Shown: positions 1-9,514 of the stretch, piece after piece
How positions within the stretch are numbered: the first letter of the stretch is position 1
Layout: the number at the start of each line of letters is the position of its first letter
Source: JBGAHD01 sp044226395
GTDB lineage: Bacteria > Pseudomonadota > Gammaproteobacteria > Xanthomonadales > Ahniellaceae
Direction: 5' to 3'
NCBI GenBank assembly: GCA_044226395.1
Contig: JBGAHD010000003.1
Coordinates: 992,001-1,056,000, forward strand
DNA: 64,000 nucleotides
Notes under the pieces: generated by a model
What the model was told of the DNA's origin: nothing
Database searches by the model: none
The model's input: only the letters and a program-made list of their open reading frames with translations
Position numbers and translations under genes: made by a program

Positions 1-1
1 C

Positions 2-1579
2 GAGCCCAAGCCCTGCGACAGCCCGCTGTTCCTGCGCGACGATCAGCCGTTCGCGGGCCGCGACATCATTCTGCTGCACGGCTTCTCGCTGAGTCACATC
101 GAGGACAATGCCGCGGGCAATGTCGGCGCCCACCAGAAGTGGCCGGACGATCCGCAAGCGTTCGAGCCGGGCGGTTATTTCTATCAAAAGGCCTGGAACT
201 ACTGGATCCCGCACGCGCGCGAGCATCTGTGGGACATCTCGAACCCCAACAACACGACCGCCGGTTACCAATGGCTCGCCAGTCAATCAAGCCCGAGCTA
301 TGTGCCCAAGAACAATCGCATTCTGATCGTTCCGTGGGCGACCACGCAGCGCATGGAATACGCGCAGCATGTGTTTCTGACGCACGCGATCCGCGCCATG
401 AACACCGGGCAGAACGTGCTCACGCCGCCCAACTACCCGACCACGATCCAGATGCCCTTCTGCGCCAATGGCTGCATCGTGATCTCGCATTCGACCGGTG
501 GCGAGATCATGACCAGCGCCATGGGTCGCCTGCAGGCCGGTGACTATGGCGACGATCAGATCCCGCTGACCAAGCGCTTCCGTGGCCACATCGCGTACTC
601 GTCGGCATTGCGCGGCAGTCAGCTCGCGTCGGCCGCGATCCTGGCCTCGACCCTGACCAACATCACCGACCCCTTGTGCGGTCTCGTCTCCGACGCCTTC
701 GGCGGCAATGGCCTTTGCGGCTGGGGCGTGGCGCGCGCGCTGAGCAGCATCCTCGTCGATCTGTCGCCGCCTTATGCGCACGCGCACTGGATGCCGGTGA
801 TCGAGCAATCGCCCGTGATCACGCTCACCGTGTCGGGCGCGCACACGGTGGGCAACTATCACTGGTCGGGCTTGGGCACCAAGCTGCTGTTGCCGGGCGT
901 GGACGACGGCGTGGTGACGATGAACAGTTCCTGCGGCAACCCGCACTTGGTGCTCAAGCACATCACGCCGCCGAGCGGCTTCACCGTGACCAGTTTGATC
1001 AAGGCTTATGACATGGGTCAGCCGCTGTTGCGCGGCATCGGCCTGTTCCGCGATCAGCGCCGCCTCAAGGCACCAGCACCGGCATTTCGCTACATGAGCG
1101 CCATGTGCGTGCCCTGGCTCAGCGCCGCCGGCATGGTGATGCCGATCAGCTACGACTTCGCCGGCACGCCGCTCGACGCGCATCGTCGCCTGCACAATAT
1201 CTATTCCTTCGTGCAAGGCGCGATCGATCACTCCAACACCGGCGGCACGGATGACAACAATCCGTATCCCTCGTCCTTCGGCGGCGCCGCGTCCGAGCCG
1301 CGCCTGTACCGCAACGACCTGTTCGGCAACCGCGAGCGCGAGGAAAGCAGCGCCGTTACCAGCAGCGACGTCTACATTCCGGGCGCCGATGGCGTCTATC
1401 CCGTCCATCCCACTTTCGCCCTGGAAACGCACGAGCACCAGCGCGGCCGCAAGATCAAGTTCAAGTTCTTCGGCAAGACCTACACCTGGTGGATCTGGCG
1501 CCGCACCTACCACCTGCTCAACCACTGGGAACACAAGGCGGCGCCGCACTTCGTGTATCAGTACGCGTTCCGTCGATGA
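2..1579 (+). CDS. secreted or lipase-like alpha/beta hydrolase, 3' part (5' end outside window)
   Basis: The reading frame is open from base 2 to a TGA at 1577-1579, so about 525 C-terminal residues are visible and the true start lies upstream. Near the left edge the translation reads IILLHGFSLSHIED, a typical oxyanion-loop HG of an alpha/beta hydrolase. About 140 residues later VISHSTGGEI gives an S-H-S-T-G nucleophile elbow in which the first Gly of GxSxG is Ser. Several cysteines and many aromatic residues suggest an exported enzyme, but no signal peptide can be seen because the N-terminus is missing. The substrate is not deducible; a lipase, esterase or amidase is plausible. The fold is well supported, the reaction is not. 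Confidence 0.75.
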   Translation, partial: EPKPCDSPLFLRDDQPFAGRDIILLHGFSLSHIEDNAAGNVGAHQKWPDDPQAFEPGGYFYQKAWNYWIPHAREHLWDISNPNNTTAGYQWLASQSSPSYVPKNNRILIVPWATTQRMEYAQHVFLTHAIRAMNTGQNVLTPPNYPTTIQMPFCANGCIVISHSTGGEIMTSAMGRLQAGDYGDDQIPLTKRFRGHIAYSSALRGSQLASAAILASTLTNITDPLCGLVSDAFGGNGLCGWGVARALSSILVDLSPPYAHAHWMPVIEQSPVITLTVSGAHTVGNYHWSGLGTKLLLPGVDDGVVTMNSSCGNPHLVLKHITPPSGFTVTSLIKAYDMGQPLLRGIGLFRDQRRLKAPAPAFRYMSAMCVPWLSAAGMVMPISYDFAGTPLDAHRRLHNIYSFVQGAIDHSNTGGTDDNNPYPSSFGGAASEPRLYRNDLFGNREREESSAVTSSDVYIPGADGVYPVHPTFALETHEHQRGRKIKFKFFGKTYTWWIWRRTYHLLNHWEHKAAPHFVYQYAFRR

Positions 1580-1585
1580 GTTCCG

Positions 1586-1614
1586 CGCGCGCGCCGAGGG
1601 GTTCGGCGCGCGCG
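1586..1614. terminator. GC hairpin after the hydrolase
   Basis: A perfect 12-bp inverted repeat (1586-1597 and 1603-1614, alternating CG ending in CCGA / TCGG) with a 5-base loop starts 6 bases after the hydrolase stop and is followed by TTCTTCG. It lacks a long T-run, so it is either a weak intrinsic terminator or an mRNA 3'-end stabiliser. Confidence 0.5.
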
Positions 1615-1817
1615 TTCTTCGTCGAGATGAGTTTTCGCGCGGGATCGTGTCAAGGCACTGGGACAAACCTCGTTCTTGAATGGCGAGGCCGGGCCCGCGT
1701 CCACTCTATCCCGGAGAGTGACCCCCCACGAGCGCGGGCTCGGCCTCATCTTCCTCGCGTGGTGAAGCGTACGAGTCGCGATCTGTTCGCGAAGGTCCTC
1801 GCTGCCGATCGGACTGT

Positions 1818-2333
1818 CTAGTTGGAATCTGGCGCGGTGTTGACCAGCGCGATGTCGTGCTGGCGAATCTCATCCTCGCGCGGCGCTTCCCACAAACGGC
1901 TGGTCATTTCGAACACGGCTCGCGAGACGAAGGGGCTCGCCGTCGCCATGCCCTCGTCGTTGCGTTGCGCGATGCGCTGCCAGCGCACTTCATACGGCGC
2001 ATCGAGCACATGAACGCGCAAGCTCACGCCATCCGCTTGCGCGCGCCGATAGAAATCGAGCCGAGCCTGACGCTGAAACAAGCCCAGCTCCAGGATCGGA
2101 CTCTGATCGACCGCGGCCAGTCGCAACGATTGCGTCCAGATGAAATCGATCAGCCGCTCGCGATGGCGCAGGTACCACCGGTCGATGTCTTGGTTTGGAC
2201 GTTCCGGACAGAACAGAGCGACGAACCATTCGTCGAGTTCGAAGTGCACGCCCGCCACGCAAGGCGCGAGGCGGCGCGCGAAGGTCGACTTGCCCGCGCC
2301 CACGGGGCCTTCGATCAGATAGATGGGGACCAT
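1818..2333 (-). CDS. small P-loop ATP/GTP-binding kinase-like protein
   Basis: A 171-residue protein whose N-terminus carries a Walker A motif, GPVGAGKST, at residues 9-17, followed by HFELDEW, the acidic position expected for substrate or Mg binding in small-molecule kinases. This resembles AAA_33 / zeta-toxin-like kinases (gluconate kinase or nucleoside kinase folds). The product is soluble, with no export signal. No antitoxin-like small gene lies next to it, so a zeta toxin-antitoxin assignment is not supported. It sits downstream of the beta-helix genes on the same strand with a 128-base gap. The substrate is unknown. Confidence 0.7.
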   Translation of the reverse strand: MVPIYLIEGPVGAGKSTFARRLAPCVAGVHFELDEWFVALFCPERPNQDIDRWYLRHRERLIDFIWTQSLRLAAVDQSPILELGLFQRQARLDFYRRAQADGVSLRVHVLDAPYEVRWQRIAQRNDEGMATASPFVSRAVFEMTSRLWEAPREDEIRQHDIALVNTAPDSN

Positions 2334-2421
2334 GAGCGTTTCCTCGGAATCGACGCGGGGGCGCGGTTGGCGCGACTGGCTCGCGCGTCGTCGGCGAACG
2401 CATGAGCCTTCGAGAGATGAC

Positions 2422-2446
2422 GGCGCGGGGCCAAGGACCCCGCGCC
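2422..2446. terminator. GC-rich hairpin downstream of beta-helix gene 1
   Basis: A 9-bp perfect stem (GGCGCGGGG at 2422-2430 with CCCCGCGCC at 2438-2446) and 7-base loop lie 15 bases beyond the stop of the minus-strand gene ending at 2462. There is no T-run, so termination efficiency is uncertain. Confidence 0.45.
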
Positions 2447-2461
2447 ACTTTCGGCGGTGAA

Positions 2462-4450
2462 TCAGTTCTCGAAGCCGCTCGTGAACAGGGCGTCGGTGAA
2501 CTGACGGTCGGGACGCTCGTAGGCGCCGGCGTCGCGCGGAATCACATTGTTCGGCGCGCCGAGATTCCTGGTGCGGGGACGGCCTTCCAGATCGACGCCG
2601 TTGTCAACGTCGTTGTCGCGGAACGGCGCATAGTCGATGGCGGTCGAGGCGTTGGCCAAACGATAGTCGCCGTTGACGCGATCCATGAACATCGGATCGG
2701 CCGTGCTGTTGGTGAAATCGCCACGGAACGAACCGGTCTCGGGCACGAAGTTGTATTGCCCATCGAGGCGCGCGGGATCGCCGCTGAACGTGTTCTGCGG
2801 TTGCGCCACGATCGAGTACTTGAGGCTGGCCGTGCGCGATCCACCGACCGACAGCACGTGGTCGGTGCCGATGGCGTTGTCGGCGATGGTGCAGCTGTCG
2901 AATTCCAGATACGCCGCGTCGACGGAGCGAGCCACGTCCAGCAGCACATCATTGCCGTCGATCAGGTTACTGCGCGAGACGATGCTGCCTTCGTCGGCCA
3001 CGACACTGAAAACGCGCCCCACGGCATTGCCACTGAAGCGCGCGGCGTAAGTGATGATGGTCGATGACACCGAGGTGAGCAGCGCGCCCTCCGTGCGACT
3101 GAACACGCCGTCAGCGCCAAACGTGCCGACAAAGTTGCCGTCGATTCGATTGCAGGTGGTGTTGCGCGGGCAGCGCGTGCTGGGCAGAAGTTCGACCCGG
3201 CTGCCATCGTGGACGCCGAGAAATGAATCGCGATCGGCGAAGACCACCGCGCCATCGGCCGCCACGTTGCTGCGAAAATAGAAATCGCGCGCAATGAAGG
3301 AAGCGTCGCTGGCCGCCGACGCGTCGTTGGCCGGGCGCAGATAGACCGCGCCGCCGACATTGGTGGCGATATTGTTTTGAAACTCGACGGGATACACGCC
3401 GTATTCGGAGCGGGCGACCGCGCGACCATCGTCGCCGCCCACGCCACGAATGGCCAGTGCGCCGCCATTGGTGGCCCGGTTGGCATAGAACATCGGCGCG
3501 CCGCCGAAGGGCCGATAGCCGGCCGAGCCCAGCGTGGCGAAGGCCGGACCGCGCACGTCGAGAGCGCCGCCCCAGCCCGTGGCGACATTGCCGTAGAAAC
3601 TGATCTGATCTTCGACCGCCAGCAATCGCGTGCGTCCGGCGATGCGCATGCCGCCACCGTCATTGGTCGTCGCTTGATTGTCTTGCAGCAACACGTTGGC
3701 ATGCAGGATCAAGTCCGCGTCTCGCGCGGTGTGCTCGGCGAAGTCGGCATTGATGCCGCCGCCAAATTTGGCCGAATTCGCGAGTATCGCGGTGTTGTAG
3801 ATGTCCACGGCGACCTTGCCGCCCAAATTGATCGCGCCACCATAGGGCGCGCTGTTGAGCGCCAACTGCGCGCCGTTGATCTGCAGCACGGTTGGCTCCG
3901 CCGCGTTCGGCGATCCGTAAAGATAGATGCCGCCGCCCGAGTTCGAAGCGCTGTTACCGTTGATTCGCACATTGTCGATTTGCAGGCCGCACAGTTGATT
4001 CGGACAGTTGCCGGTCGACATGTAGATGCCGCCACCATCGCGCGGATTGCGGGCGCCGGTGATCACGAGATTGCGCAGCACCAGCAAGGTCGTATCGCCA
4101 GCCACCGAGATCGCGGAGTTACCCGCGTCGCCGATCGCGCCATCAATGATGCTCGGGTTGTTGCCCAGATCGGTGCTGGGCACCTCATCATCGCAGTTCG
4201 CGAAGCCGCCGACGATCATCACGAAGTGCACGCGGCTGGGCACGGTCACGCGCGAGGAGCGCATGCCCTTCTGCACCTTGATGTAGTCGTAGTCGCCATT
4301 GACTGCGTCCATCGCGGCCTGGACGTTGCGGAACTGACAGTTGGCGTCATCGCCGACAGTCAAGGGAAAACTATCCGCCTGGGCGGTGGGGCAAAAGTTG
4401 CCGCAGGCCAGGACAAGAATCATCGAAACAATCGCTTCGCGCATTCGCAT
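2462..4450 (-). CDS. secreted right-handed beta-helix (choice-of-anchor Q / Pmp-like) protein, copy 1
   Basis: About 662 residues from the start at 4450. I chose that start over a longer one at 4513 because it aligns with the paralogue's N-terminus (both begin MRMR, then a hydrophobic signal peptide ending near QADSFPLTVG). The body has repeated GGG-[IV]-Y / GGA-[IL] turns (DGGGIYMS, SGGGIYLYG, YGGAINLGG, FGGGINADF, DGGGMRIAG, WGGALDVRG, NGGALAIRG, GGAVYLRP), typical of parallel beta-helix and polymorphic outer-membrane protein repeats. It ends in LFTSGFEN, a short tag shared with other secreted proteins here. It is probably exported and may be surface-associated. It is a clear tandem duplicate of the next gene. 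Function is unknown; adhesin and polysaccharide lyase-like folds are both possible. Confidence 0.8.
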   Translation of the reverse strand: MRMREAIVSMILVLACGNFCPTAQADSFPLTVGDDANCQFRNVQAAMDAVNGDYDYIKVQKGMRSSRVTVPSRVHFVMIVGGFANCDDEVPSTDLGNNPSIIDGAIGDAGNSAISVAGDTTLLVLRNLVITGARNPRDGGGIYMSTGNCPNQLCGLQIDNVRINGNSASNSGGGIYLYGSPNAAEPTVLQINGAQLALNSAPYGGAINLGGKVAVDIYNTAILANSAKFGGGINADFAEHTARDADLILHANVLLQDNQATTNDGGGMRIAGRTRLLAVEDQISFYGNVATGWGGALDVRGPAFATLGSAGYRPFGGAPMFYANRATNGGALAIRGVGGDDGRAVARSEYGVYPVEFQNNIATNVGGAVYLRPANDASAASDASFIARDFYFRSNVAADGAVVFADRDSFLGVHDGSRVELLPSTRCPRNTTCNRIDGNFVGTFGADGVFSRTEGALLTSVSSTIITYAARFSGNAVGRVFSVVADEGSIVSRSNLIDGNDVLLDVARSVDAAYLEFDSCTIADNAIGTDHVLSVGGSRTASLKYSIVAQPQNTFSGDPARLDGQYNFVPETGSFRGDFTNSTADPMFMDRVNGDYRLANASTAIDYAPFRDNDVDNGVDLEGRPRTRNLGAPNNVIPRDAGAYERPDRQFTDALFTSGFEN

Positions 4451-4545
4451 GGTGAGTATCTCGCTCATGCCCCGGAGAGGGCGTGCACTAACGAACGAGA
4501 TGCGGCGGGTCACCTTGACATGCGATATCGCGGATACGTCGGCGA

Positions 4546-4568
4546 CGCGGGCCGAAAAGCGGCCCGCG
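4546..4568. terminator. hairpin between the two beta-helix genes
   Basis: An 8-bp perfect stem (CGCGGGCC at 4546-4553 with GGCCCGCG at 4561-4568) and a 7-base GAAAAGC loop lie 20 bases beyond the stop of the upstream paralogue ending at 4588. It probably separates transcription of the two copies, although no T-run follows. Confidence 0.5.
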
Positions 4569-4587
4569 CGCCATCACGACATTCGCG

Positions 4588-6567
4588 TCACTCGAAGCCG
4601 TGCTTGAACAAATCGTCCACTGGCGCGGCATCCTGGCGCTCGTAGGCGCCGGCATCGCGCGGATTCAAATTGCTGGGCGCGCCGAGGTTCTTGGTGCGCG
4701 GCGCGCGATCCAGGTCGAGGCCATTGTCGATCGGATTGTCGCGAAAGGGCGCGAAGTCGATGCCCGGCGAGCCCCAGGCCAGGCGATAGTTGCCGCCGAG
4801 CCGATCGATGAACACGGGCGCGTCCACGGTGTTGCCGCTGTCGCCACCGAAGGTCGTGAGCTCGGGCACCACGCTGTAGTTGACGTCGATGCGGTTGGGG
4901 TCGCCGCTGTAGGTGTTCTGCGTCTGCGCCACGATCGAGTAGCTCAGCAACGCCGTGGCCGAGGCGGCGACCGAGAGCACGTGGTCGGTGCCGATCGCGT
5001 TGTCGGCGATGGTGCAACCGTCCAGCGCGAACTGGGCTGAGTCGCTGGCACGAGCGACGTCGACAAGAACATCATTGCCGTCGATCAAAAGATTGTTGGC
5101 TTGCACCCGACCGTGTTCTTCGGCCAGCACGCTCACGACGCGACCCACGAGATTGCTCGCGATCCGCGTGCCATCGATCGTGATCACGCTGCCCACCGCG
5201 GTGAGCAGGGCGCCATCCGTGCGCGAGAAAACGCCGCCCGAGTCGTAACCGCCGACGAAGTTGCCGAACATCACATTGCAGTCGGGGTTGATGCGACAAG
5301 ATTCGCGACGCGTGAAGGCCACGCGCGAATCCACGTCGGAGCCACCGAAGTTGGTCTCATGATCGCCGAAAACGACCGCGCCATCGCGCGCCACATTGCT
5401 GCGAAAATAGAAATCATGGGCGGTGAAATACGCGGGAATCTCATTGCTGGGCCGGACATACACCGCGCCACCCGCATTGCGCGCGACATTGTTCTGAAAC
5501 TCCACCGGATAGTTGCCGTAGCGCGAATAAGCCGATACGAATCCTTCGTCCGCGCCCACCGTGCGCACGGCGATGGCGCCCCCGTTGTAGGCCTGATTGG
5601 CGTAGAACATCGGCGCGCCGCCGAAGGCGCGATAGCCAGACGAACCGAGTTGGGCCCGCGCGGGCCCGCGCACATCGAGCGCGCCGCCCCAGCTCTCGGC
5701 GCTGTTGCCATAGAAGCTGATCCGATCTTCCTCGGCGAGCAGGCGCGTCTTGCCGGCGATGCGCATGCCGCCGCCGTCATTGGTCGTCGCTCGGTTGTCC
5801 TGAAGCAGCACATTGGCGTGCAGTACCAGATCGGCATCGCCGGCAGTCTGCGCGCTGAAATCCGCGTTGATGCCGCCACCGAAGTGCGCGGTGTTGGCGA
5901 TGATCGCCGTGTTGGAGATTTCCGCCGCGACCTTGCCGCCCAGATTGATCGCGCCACCGTAGATCGCATTGTTGAGCGACAGTTGCGAGCCGTTGAGTTG
6001 CAGCACGGTCGGCTCGTCCGCGTTCGGCGAACCATACAAATAGATGCCGCCGCCAGTGTTGGACACGGTATTGCCGGTGATGCGCACATTGTCGATTTGC
6101 AGACCGCACAGTTGATTCGGGCAGGCGCCAGTGGACATGTAGACGCCGCCGCCATCGCGCGGATTGTTGGCCCCGGTGATGACGAGATTGCGCAGCACCA
6201 ACAAGGTGGTGTCGCCCGCCACCGAGATGGCGGAATGGCCGGGATCGCCGGCCGACGCGTCGATGATGCTCGGATTGTCGCCCAGATCCGTGCTGGGCAC
6301 GTCATCGGCGCAGTCGGCGAAGCCGCCAACGATCATCACGAAATGCACGCGGCTGGGCACGGTGACGCGCGGCGAGCGCGTGCCCTGCTTGACCTTGATG
6401 TAGTCGAAGTCGCCACCCACCGCATCCATCGCCGCCTGCACGGTGCGGTACTGGCAGTTGGCGTCGTCGCCGACCGTGAGCGGGAAGCTGTCCGCCCGAG
6501 CGGTGGCACCCGCGGTGATGGCGCCAAGAAGGAAAATCATTCGAGTAAGCGCGGTTCGCATTCGCAT
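4588..6567 (-). CDS. secreted right-handed beta-helix (choice-of-anchor Q / Pmp-like) protein, copy 2
   Basis: A 659-residue paralogue of the neighbouring gene. It begins MRMRTALTRMIFLLG, with a signal peptide cleaved around ATARADSFP. The two copies share long identical blocks such as DSFPLTVGDDANCQ, VPSRVHFVMIVGGFA, LVLRNLVITGA and QLCGLQIDNVRI. The GGG/GGA beta-helix turns run through the whole mature protein, and conserved cysteine pairs (CADD, CPNQLCG, CRINPDC) suggest disulfides outside the cytoplasm. The C-terminus VDDLFKHGFE matches the GFE tag of copy 1. The role is unknown. Tandem duplication with divergence in the C-terminal half suggests recent amplification under diversifying use. 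Confidence 0.8.
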   Translation of the reverse strand: MRMRTALTRMIFLLGAITAGATARADSFPLTVGDDANCQYRTVQAAMDAVGGDFDYIKVKQGTRSPRVTVPSRVHFVMIVGGFADCADDVPSTDLGDNPSIIDASAGDPGHSAISVAGDTTLLVLRNLVITGANNPRDGGGVYMSTGACPNQLCGLQIDNVRITGNTVSNTGGGIYLYGSPNADEPTVLQLNGSQLSLNNAIYGGAINLGGKVAAEISNTAIIANTAHFGGGINADFSAQTAGDADLVLHANVLLQDNRATTNDGGGMRIAGKTRLLAEEDRISFYGNSAESWGGALDVRGPARAQLGSSGYRAFGGAPMFYANQAYNGGAIAVRTVGADEGFVSAYSRYGNYPVEFQNNVARNAGGAVYVRPSNEIPAYFTAHDFYFRSNVARDGAVVFGDHETNFGGSDVDSRVAFTRRESCRINPDCNVMFGNFVGGYDSGGVFSRTDGALLTAVGSVITIDGTRIASNLVGRVVSVLAEEHGRVQANNLLIDGNDVLVDVARASDSAQFALDGCTIADNAIGTDHVLSVAASATALLSYSIVAQTQNTYSGDPNRIDVNYSVVPELTTFGGDSGNTVDAPVFIDRLGGNYRLAWGSPGIDFAPFRDNPIDNGLDLDRAPRTKNLGAPSNLNPRDAGAYERQDAAPVDDLFKHGFE

Positions 6568-6678
6568 GTTCAGGGTCCCGTTGAGTCGCCAAGAGGCGCA
6601 AGACCCACAAACGAGGGAAGCGAGTGGAGTTTGACAGCGTCGCGCGAAGACTTCGGCGCGCCGCGAGTCGGAAGATCC

Positions 6679-9477
6679 TTATCGGACGCGCAAGGCTTCC
6701 GCGTCGATCGCCCCGACGTAGGCCGACGGGACGTGTAACGCCGCGGCTTGCGTGGATGCTTGGCGCGCCGCGACGCGATCGCCGCGCGCTGACGCAATGC
6801 GCGCCTGCAGCGCCAGCAAACGCAGCCGCTGGACCGCGGCGTCGGGTCGTTGCGCGATCAAGGTCGAGAGGGCGGTCTTGGCCGCCGCATCGGCTTCATC
6901 GGGATGGCCGAGCGCAAGCCAAGCGAGCGCGCGCGTGCGCTGCGCGGCGACCACGACATCGGTGCAGGGCAGGGTGGAAAGACGCACCGCGTCGAGCGCT
7001 TGATCGACCAGACGCAACGCTTCGCCGGTCTCATCGTGCTGGCGCAGGCGTTCGGCGTTCAAGGCCAATGCTCTCGCGATATCAGGATTGGCCGCGCCGA
7101 GATCGTGTTCCAGCGTCGGTGACAGCAGGGCCATCTGCGCATCGGCGTCGGCGAGCTTGCCTTGCGCCAGTAGAATCTCGATCAAGCGTAGCCGCGCCAA
7201 GGCGCGATCGCGCAGCAGCGTGCCACCACTGGCGGTGGCGTCATAGCGCTGCACGGCCGCGCTCGAAGCAGCCTGCGCGGCGATGTCATTGCCGCGCGCG
7301 TGTTCGAGCAGCGCGCGCGCGTCGTAGACCGAGGCGGTGTACGCGCTTTGCTCGCCGACCACTTGGCGATCGATCGCCAAGGCCTCGGTCAACAGCGCAT
7401 CCGCCTCGTCGAAGCGATCCTGCCGCGCGAGGAAGACTCCCTTTTGCGCGAGCAGTGCCGCCAAGCGGTCGTGCGGCTTGTCGTAGATCTGTCGCGACAG
7501 GGCAATCGATTCGTCCAGCAGCGCTTCGGCCTGATCGATGTGGCCGACCTGCTCCTTGGCCACGCCCAGATGGGCGAGCACGCGCGCGAAGTGCTCATCG
7601 CGCGGCAAGGCCAGGCGTCGCCACGTCGCCACGGCGGCATCGAGTTGCGTCTCGGCCTCGCGTTGACGATGCAGATGCTGGGCGAGTTCGCCGACAAAGG
7701 TCAGCGTCTGCATGTAGTCGATGGTGTCGAGACCCGACACGCCTTCGGCCTTGGTCAGGGCCAGCTGGCCGAAAGCGAGCGCGCCTTCGACGTCGCTGCG
7801 ATCGGCGTGCGTGGCGGCCAGCAGCGCCAAGCCCGACACTGCGGCATCGACGTTGCGTTCGCGTAACGCGGGTAGCACGGCTTCGAGCAGACGCTCCGCC
7901 TCGCGCGAACGATTGGTTCGACGCAGCAGGTCGGCGTATTCGACATTGGCGTACAACCATTGCTCGGTATCCGTGGCGATGCCGGCGCGATGCGCGCGAT
8001 CGAGCGCTTCGGCGAGCAGACTCTCCGCGTGCGCGTATTCGGCATCGCTCAACGCCACGCGTCCCAAGGTCGCGAGGATCTGCGCGCGCACGGGTTCGGC
8101 CATGCTCGTGTCATCGCGCGCCTTCTTCGCCGCTTGCTCGATGAGCTGCTGCGGCGTCGGGCGTTCTTGTTTCGGCAAGGTCGCGCTGGCGGTTTCCAAC
8201 AAATCGACCATGAAGTCGGAGGTCGCGGCGGCGCGCGTGGCTTCGTCCTTGGCCACGCGCGTTTGCTCGCGCGCGACCGAGGCCTGCTGCAAGGCGAAGC
8301 CAAGCGCGGCCACCAGGGCCACCAGCATCACGCTGGCCGTCGCGATCGCCACGCGATGTCGCGCCACGAACTTGCGCGCCGGATACCACCGCGGCAAGCC
8401 CGCCAACGTGATCGGCTCATTGGCGAGCAATCGCTTGAGGTCTTCCGCCAGGCGCGCGGCGGATGGATAGCGCAGCGCGGGATCTTCCGCGACGGCTGTG
8501 CGCAGCAACATGCGCAGATCGCGATCGAGGCCGTCCCAGCGTTGACGCGCCTCACTCAGGCCCTTGTCTTGCGTTGGCCAGCGCAGATCGGGTTCGAAGC
8601 GCACGCCCACCAGCAACTCGCCCAGAATCACGCCCAACGCGTAAACATCCACCGCGACGGTCACCGCGCCCGGGCGATACTGTTCCGGCGCGGCATACCC
8701 CGGCGTCAATGAAATGTGCTGCGTGCGCGTGATCGGATCGACGCCGTCCATCAACTTGCCGATGCCGAAGTCCAACACCTTGATCTGACCTTCGCGCGTC
8801 ACCAGCACATTCGTCGGCTTGAGGTCGCGATGCACCACTAGGGCGCGATGCGCCGCGTCGACCGCGCTGCACAGTTGCATCATCAGGCGCAAGCGCGCCT
8901 CGTTTGAAAGCGATTGGGTCGTGGCGTAGTCGAGCAAGGACTGACCGTCGACGAACTCCATCGCGATATAGGGCGTGCCCGAATCGCTGATGCCCGCGTC
9001 AACCAGATGCGCGATGTTGGGGTGCGAGAGCTGCGTCAGGATGCGCTGCTCGTTCTGAAAGCGACGACGCGCTTCCGGCGAGTGCATGTCGCGGTACATC
9101 AGCTTCAAGGCGACGGCTTGCACCGCGCCACCCAGCGAACGTTCCGCGCGATACACCACCGCGCTGCCGCCATGGCCGAGGCACGACGTCACGCGGAAAG
9201 GACCAATCGTTTGACCGATCAGCGCGGATTCTTCGTCTGGGCCCGGTTCCATGCGTCGTGCCCAATCCGCCGCCGGCAGGCGAAAGAAGGGTTGCTCGCG
9301 GTGCTCGTCGGCCGCGAGCATCTGAATCAGGCGCGCGCGTTCCGCATCGCTGAGCTCAAAGGCATCCAGCGCGGTCGCGCGCGCGGCCGGTTCGAGTTCG
9401 ATCAGTTGATCGAAGTACTCGCGCAAGCGGCGCGGCGCCAAGGGGGCGACGGGGCGGCGTTCGGATTCGGGCGACAT
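6679..9477 (-). CDS. membrane-anchored Ser/Thr protein kinase with C-terminal TPR repeats
   Basis: A 932-residue Hanks-type kinase. A 90-residue N-terminal region precedes the kinase domain, which has the Gly-loop GHGGSAVVY (101-109), Lys125 in VALKLM, Glu143, the catalytic loop HRDLKPTN (216-223), DFG (236-238) and YAAPEQ (261-266). All catalytic residues are present. One transmembrane helix (around 375-400, ATASVMLVALVAALGFAL) separates it from about 500 residues of alpha-helical TPR-like repeats (for example AEQWL, ALAFGQLALTKAEG, ADALLTEALAI) that probably bind partners outside the membrane. It follows an ECF-like sigma factor by 37 bases on the same strand, a pairing common in Lysobacterales and Planctomycetes, so kinase and sigma factor may act in one signalling path. 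Substrates are unknown. Confidence 0.92.
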   Translation of the reverse strand: MSPESERRPVAPLAPRRLREYFDQLIELEPAARATALDAFELSDAERARLIQMLAADEHREQPFFRLPAADWARRMEPGPDEESALIGQTIGPFRVTSCLGHGGSAVVYRAERSLGGAVQAVALKLMYRDMHSPEARRRFQNEQRILTQLSHPNIAHLVDAGISDSGTPYIAMEFVDGQSLLDYATTQSLSNEARLRLMMQLCSAVDAAHRALVVHRDLKPTNVLVTREGQIKVLDFGIGKLMDGVDPITRTQHISLTPGYAAPEQYRPGAVTVAVDVYALGVILGELLVGVRFEPDLRWPTQDKGLSEARQRWDGLDRDLRMLLRTAVAEDPALRYPSAARLAEDLKRLLANEPITLAGLPRWYPARKFVARHRVAIATASVMLVALVAALGFALQQASVAREQTRVAKDEATRAAATSDFMVDLLETASATLPKQERPTPQQLIEQAAKKARDDTSMAEPVRAQILATLGRVALSDAEYAHAESLLAEALDRAHRAGIATDTEQWLYANVEYADLLRRTNRSREAERLLEAVLPALRERNVDAAVSGLALLAATHADRSDVEGALAFGQLALTKAEGVSGLDTIDYMQTLTFVGELAQHLHRQREAETQLDAAVATWRRLALPRDEHFARVLAHLGVAKEQVGHIDQAEALLDESIALSRQIYDKPHDRLAALLAQKGVFLARQDRFDEADALLTEALAIDRQVVGEQSAYTASVYDARALLEHARGNDIAAQAASSAAVQRYDATASGGTLLRDRALARLRLIEILLAQGKLADADAQMALLSPTLEHDLGAANPDIARALALNAERLRQHDETGEALRLVDQALDAVRLSTLPCTDVVVAAQRTRALAWLALGHPDEADAAAKTALSTLIAQRPDAAVQRLRLLALQARIASARGDRVAARQASTQAAALHVPSAYVGAIDAEALRVR

Positions 9478-9514
9478 GAACGAACCAAACGAAGTTCGAT
9501 CCGCCGTTGCGACA

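Noticed and set aside
287..1666. Long minus-strand ORF (459 codons) opposite the left-edge hydrolase
   Set aside because: It is the antisense of a gene with clear family motifs. Its Arg/Ala/His-rich composition is typical of shadow frames in GC-rich DNA.
1818..2333. Zeta-type toxin of a toxin-antitoxin pair
   Set aside because: The P-loop kinase fold fits, but no antitoxin-like partner is adjacent and the protein could equally be a metabolic kinase.
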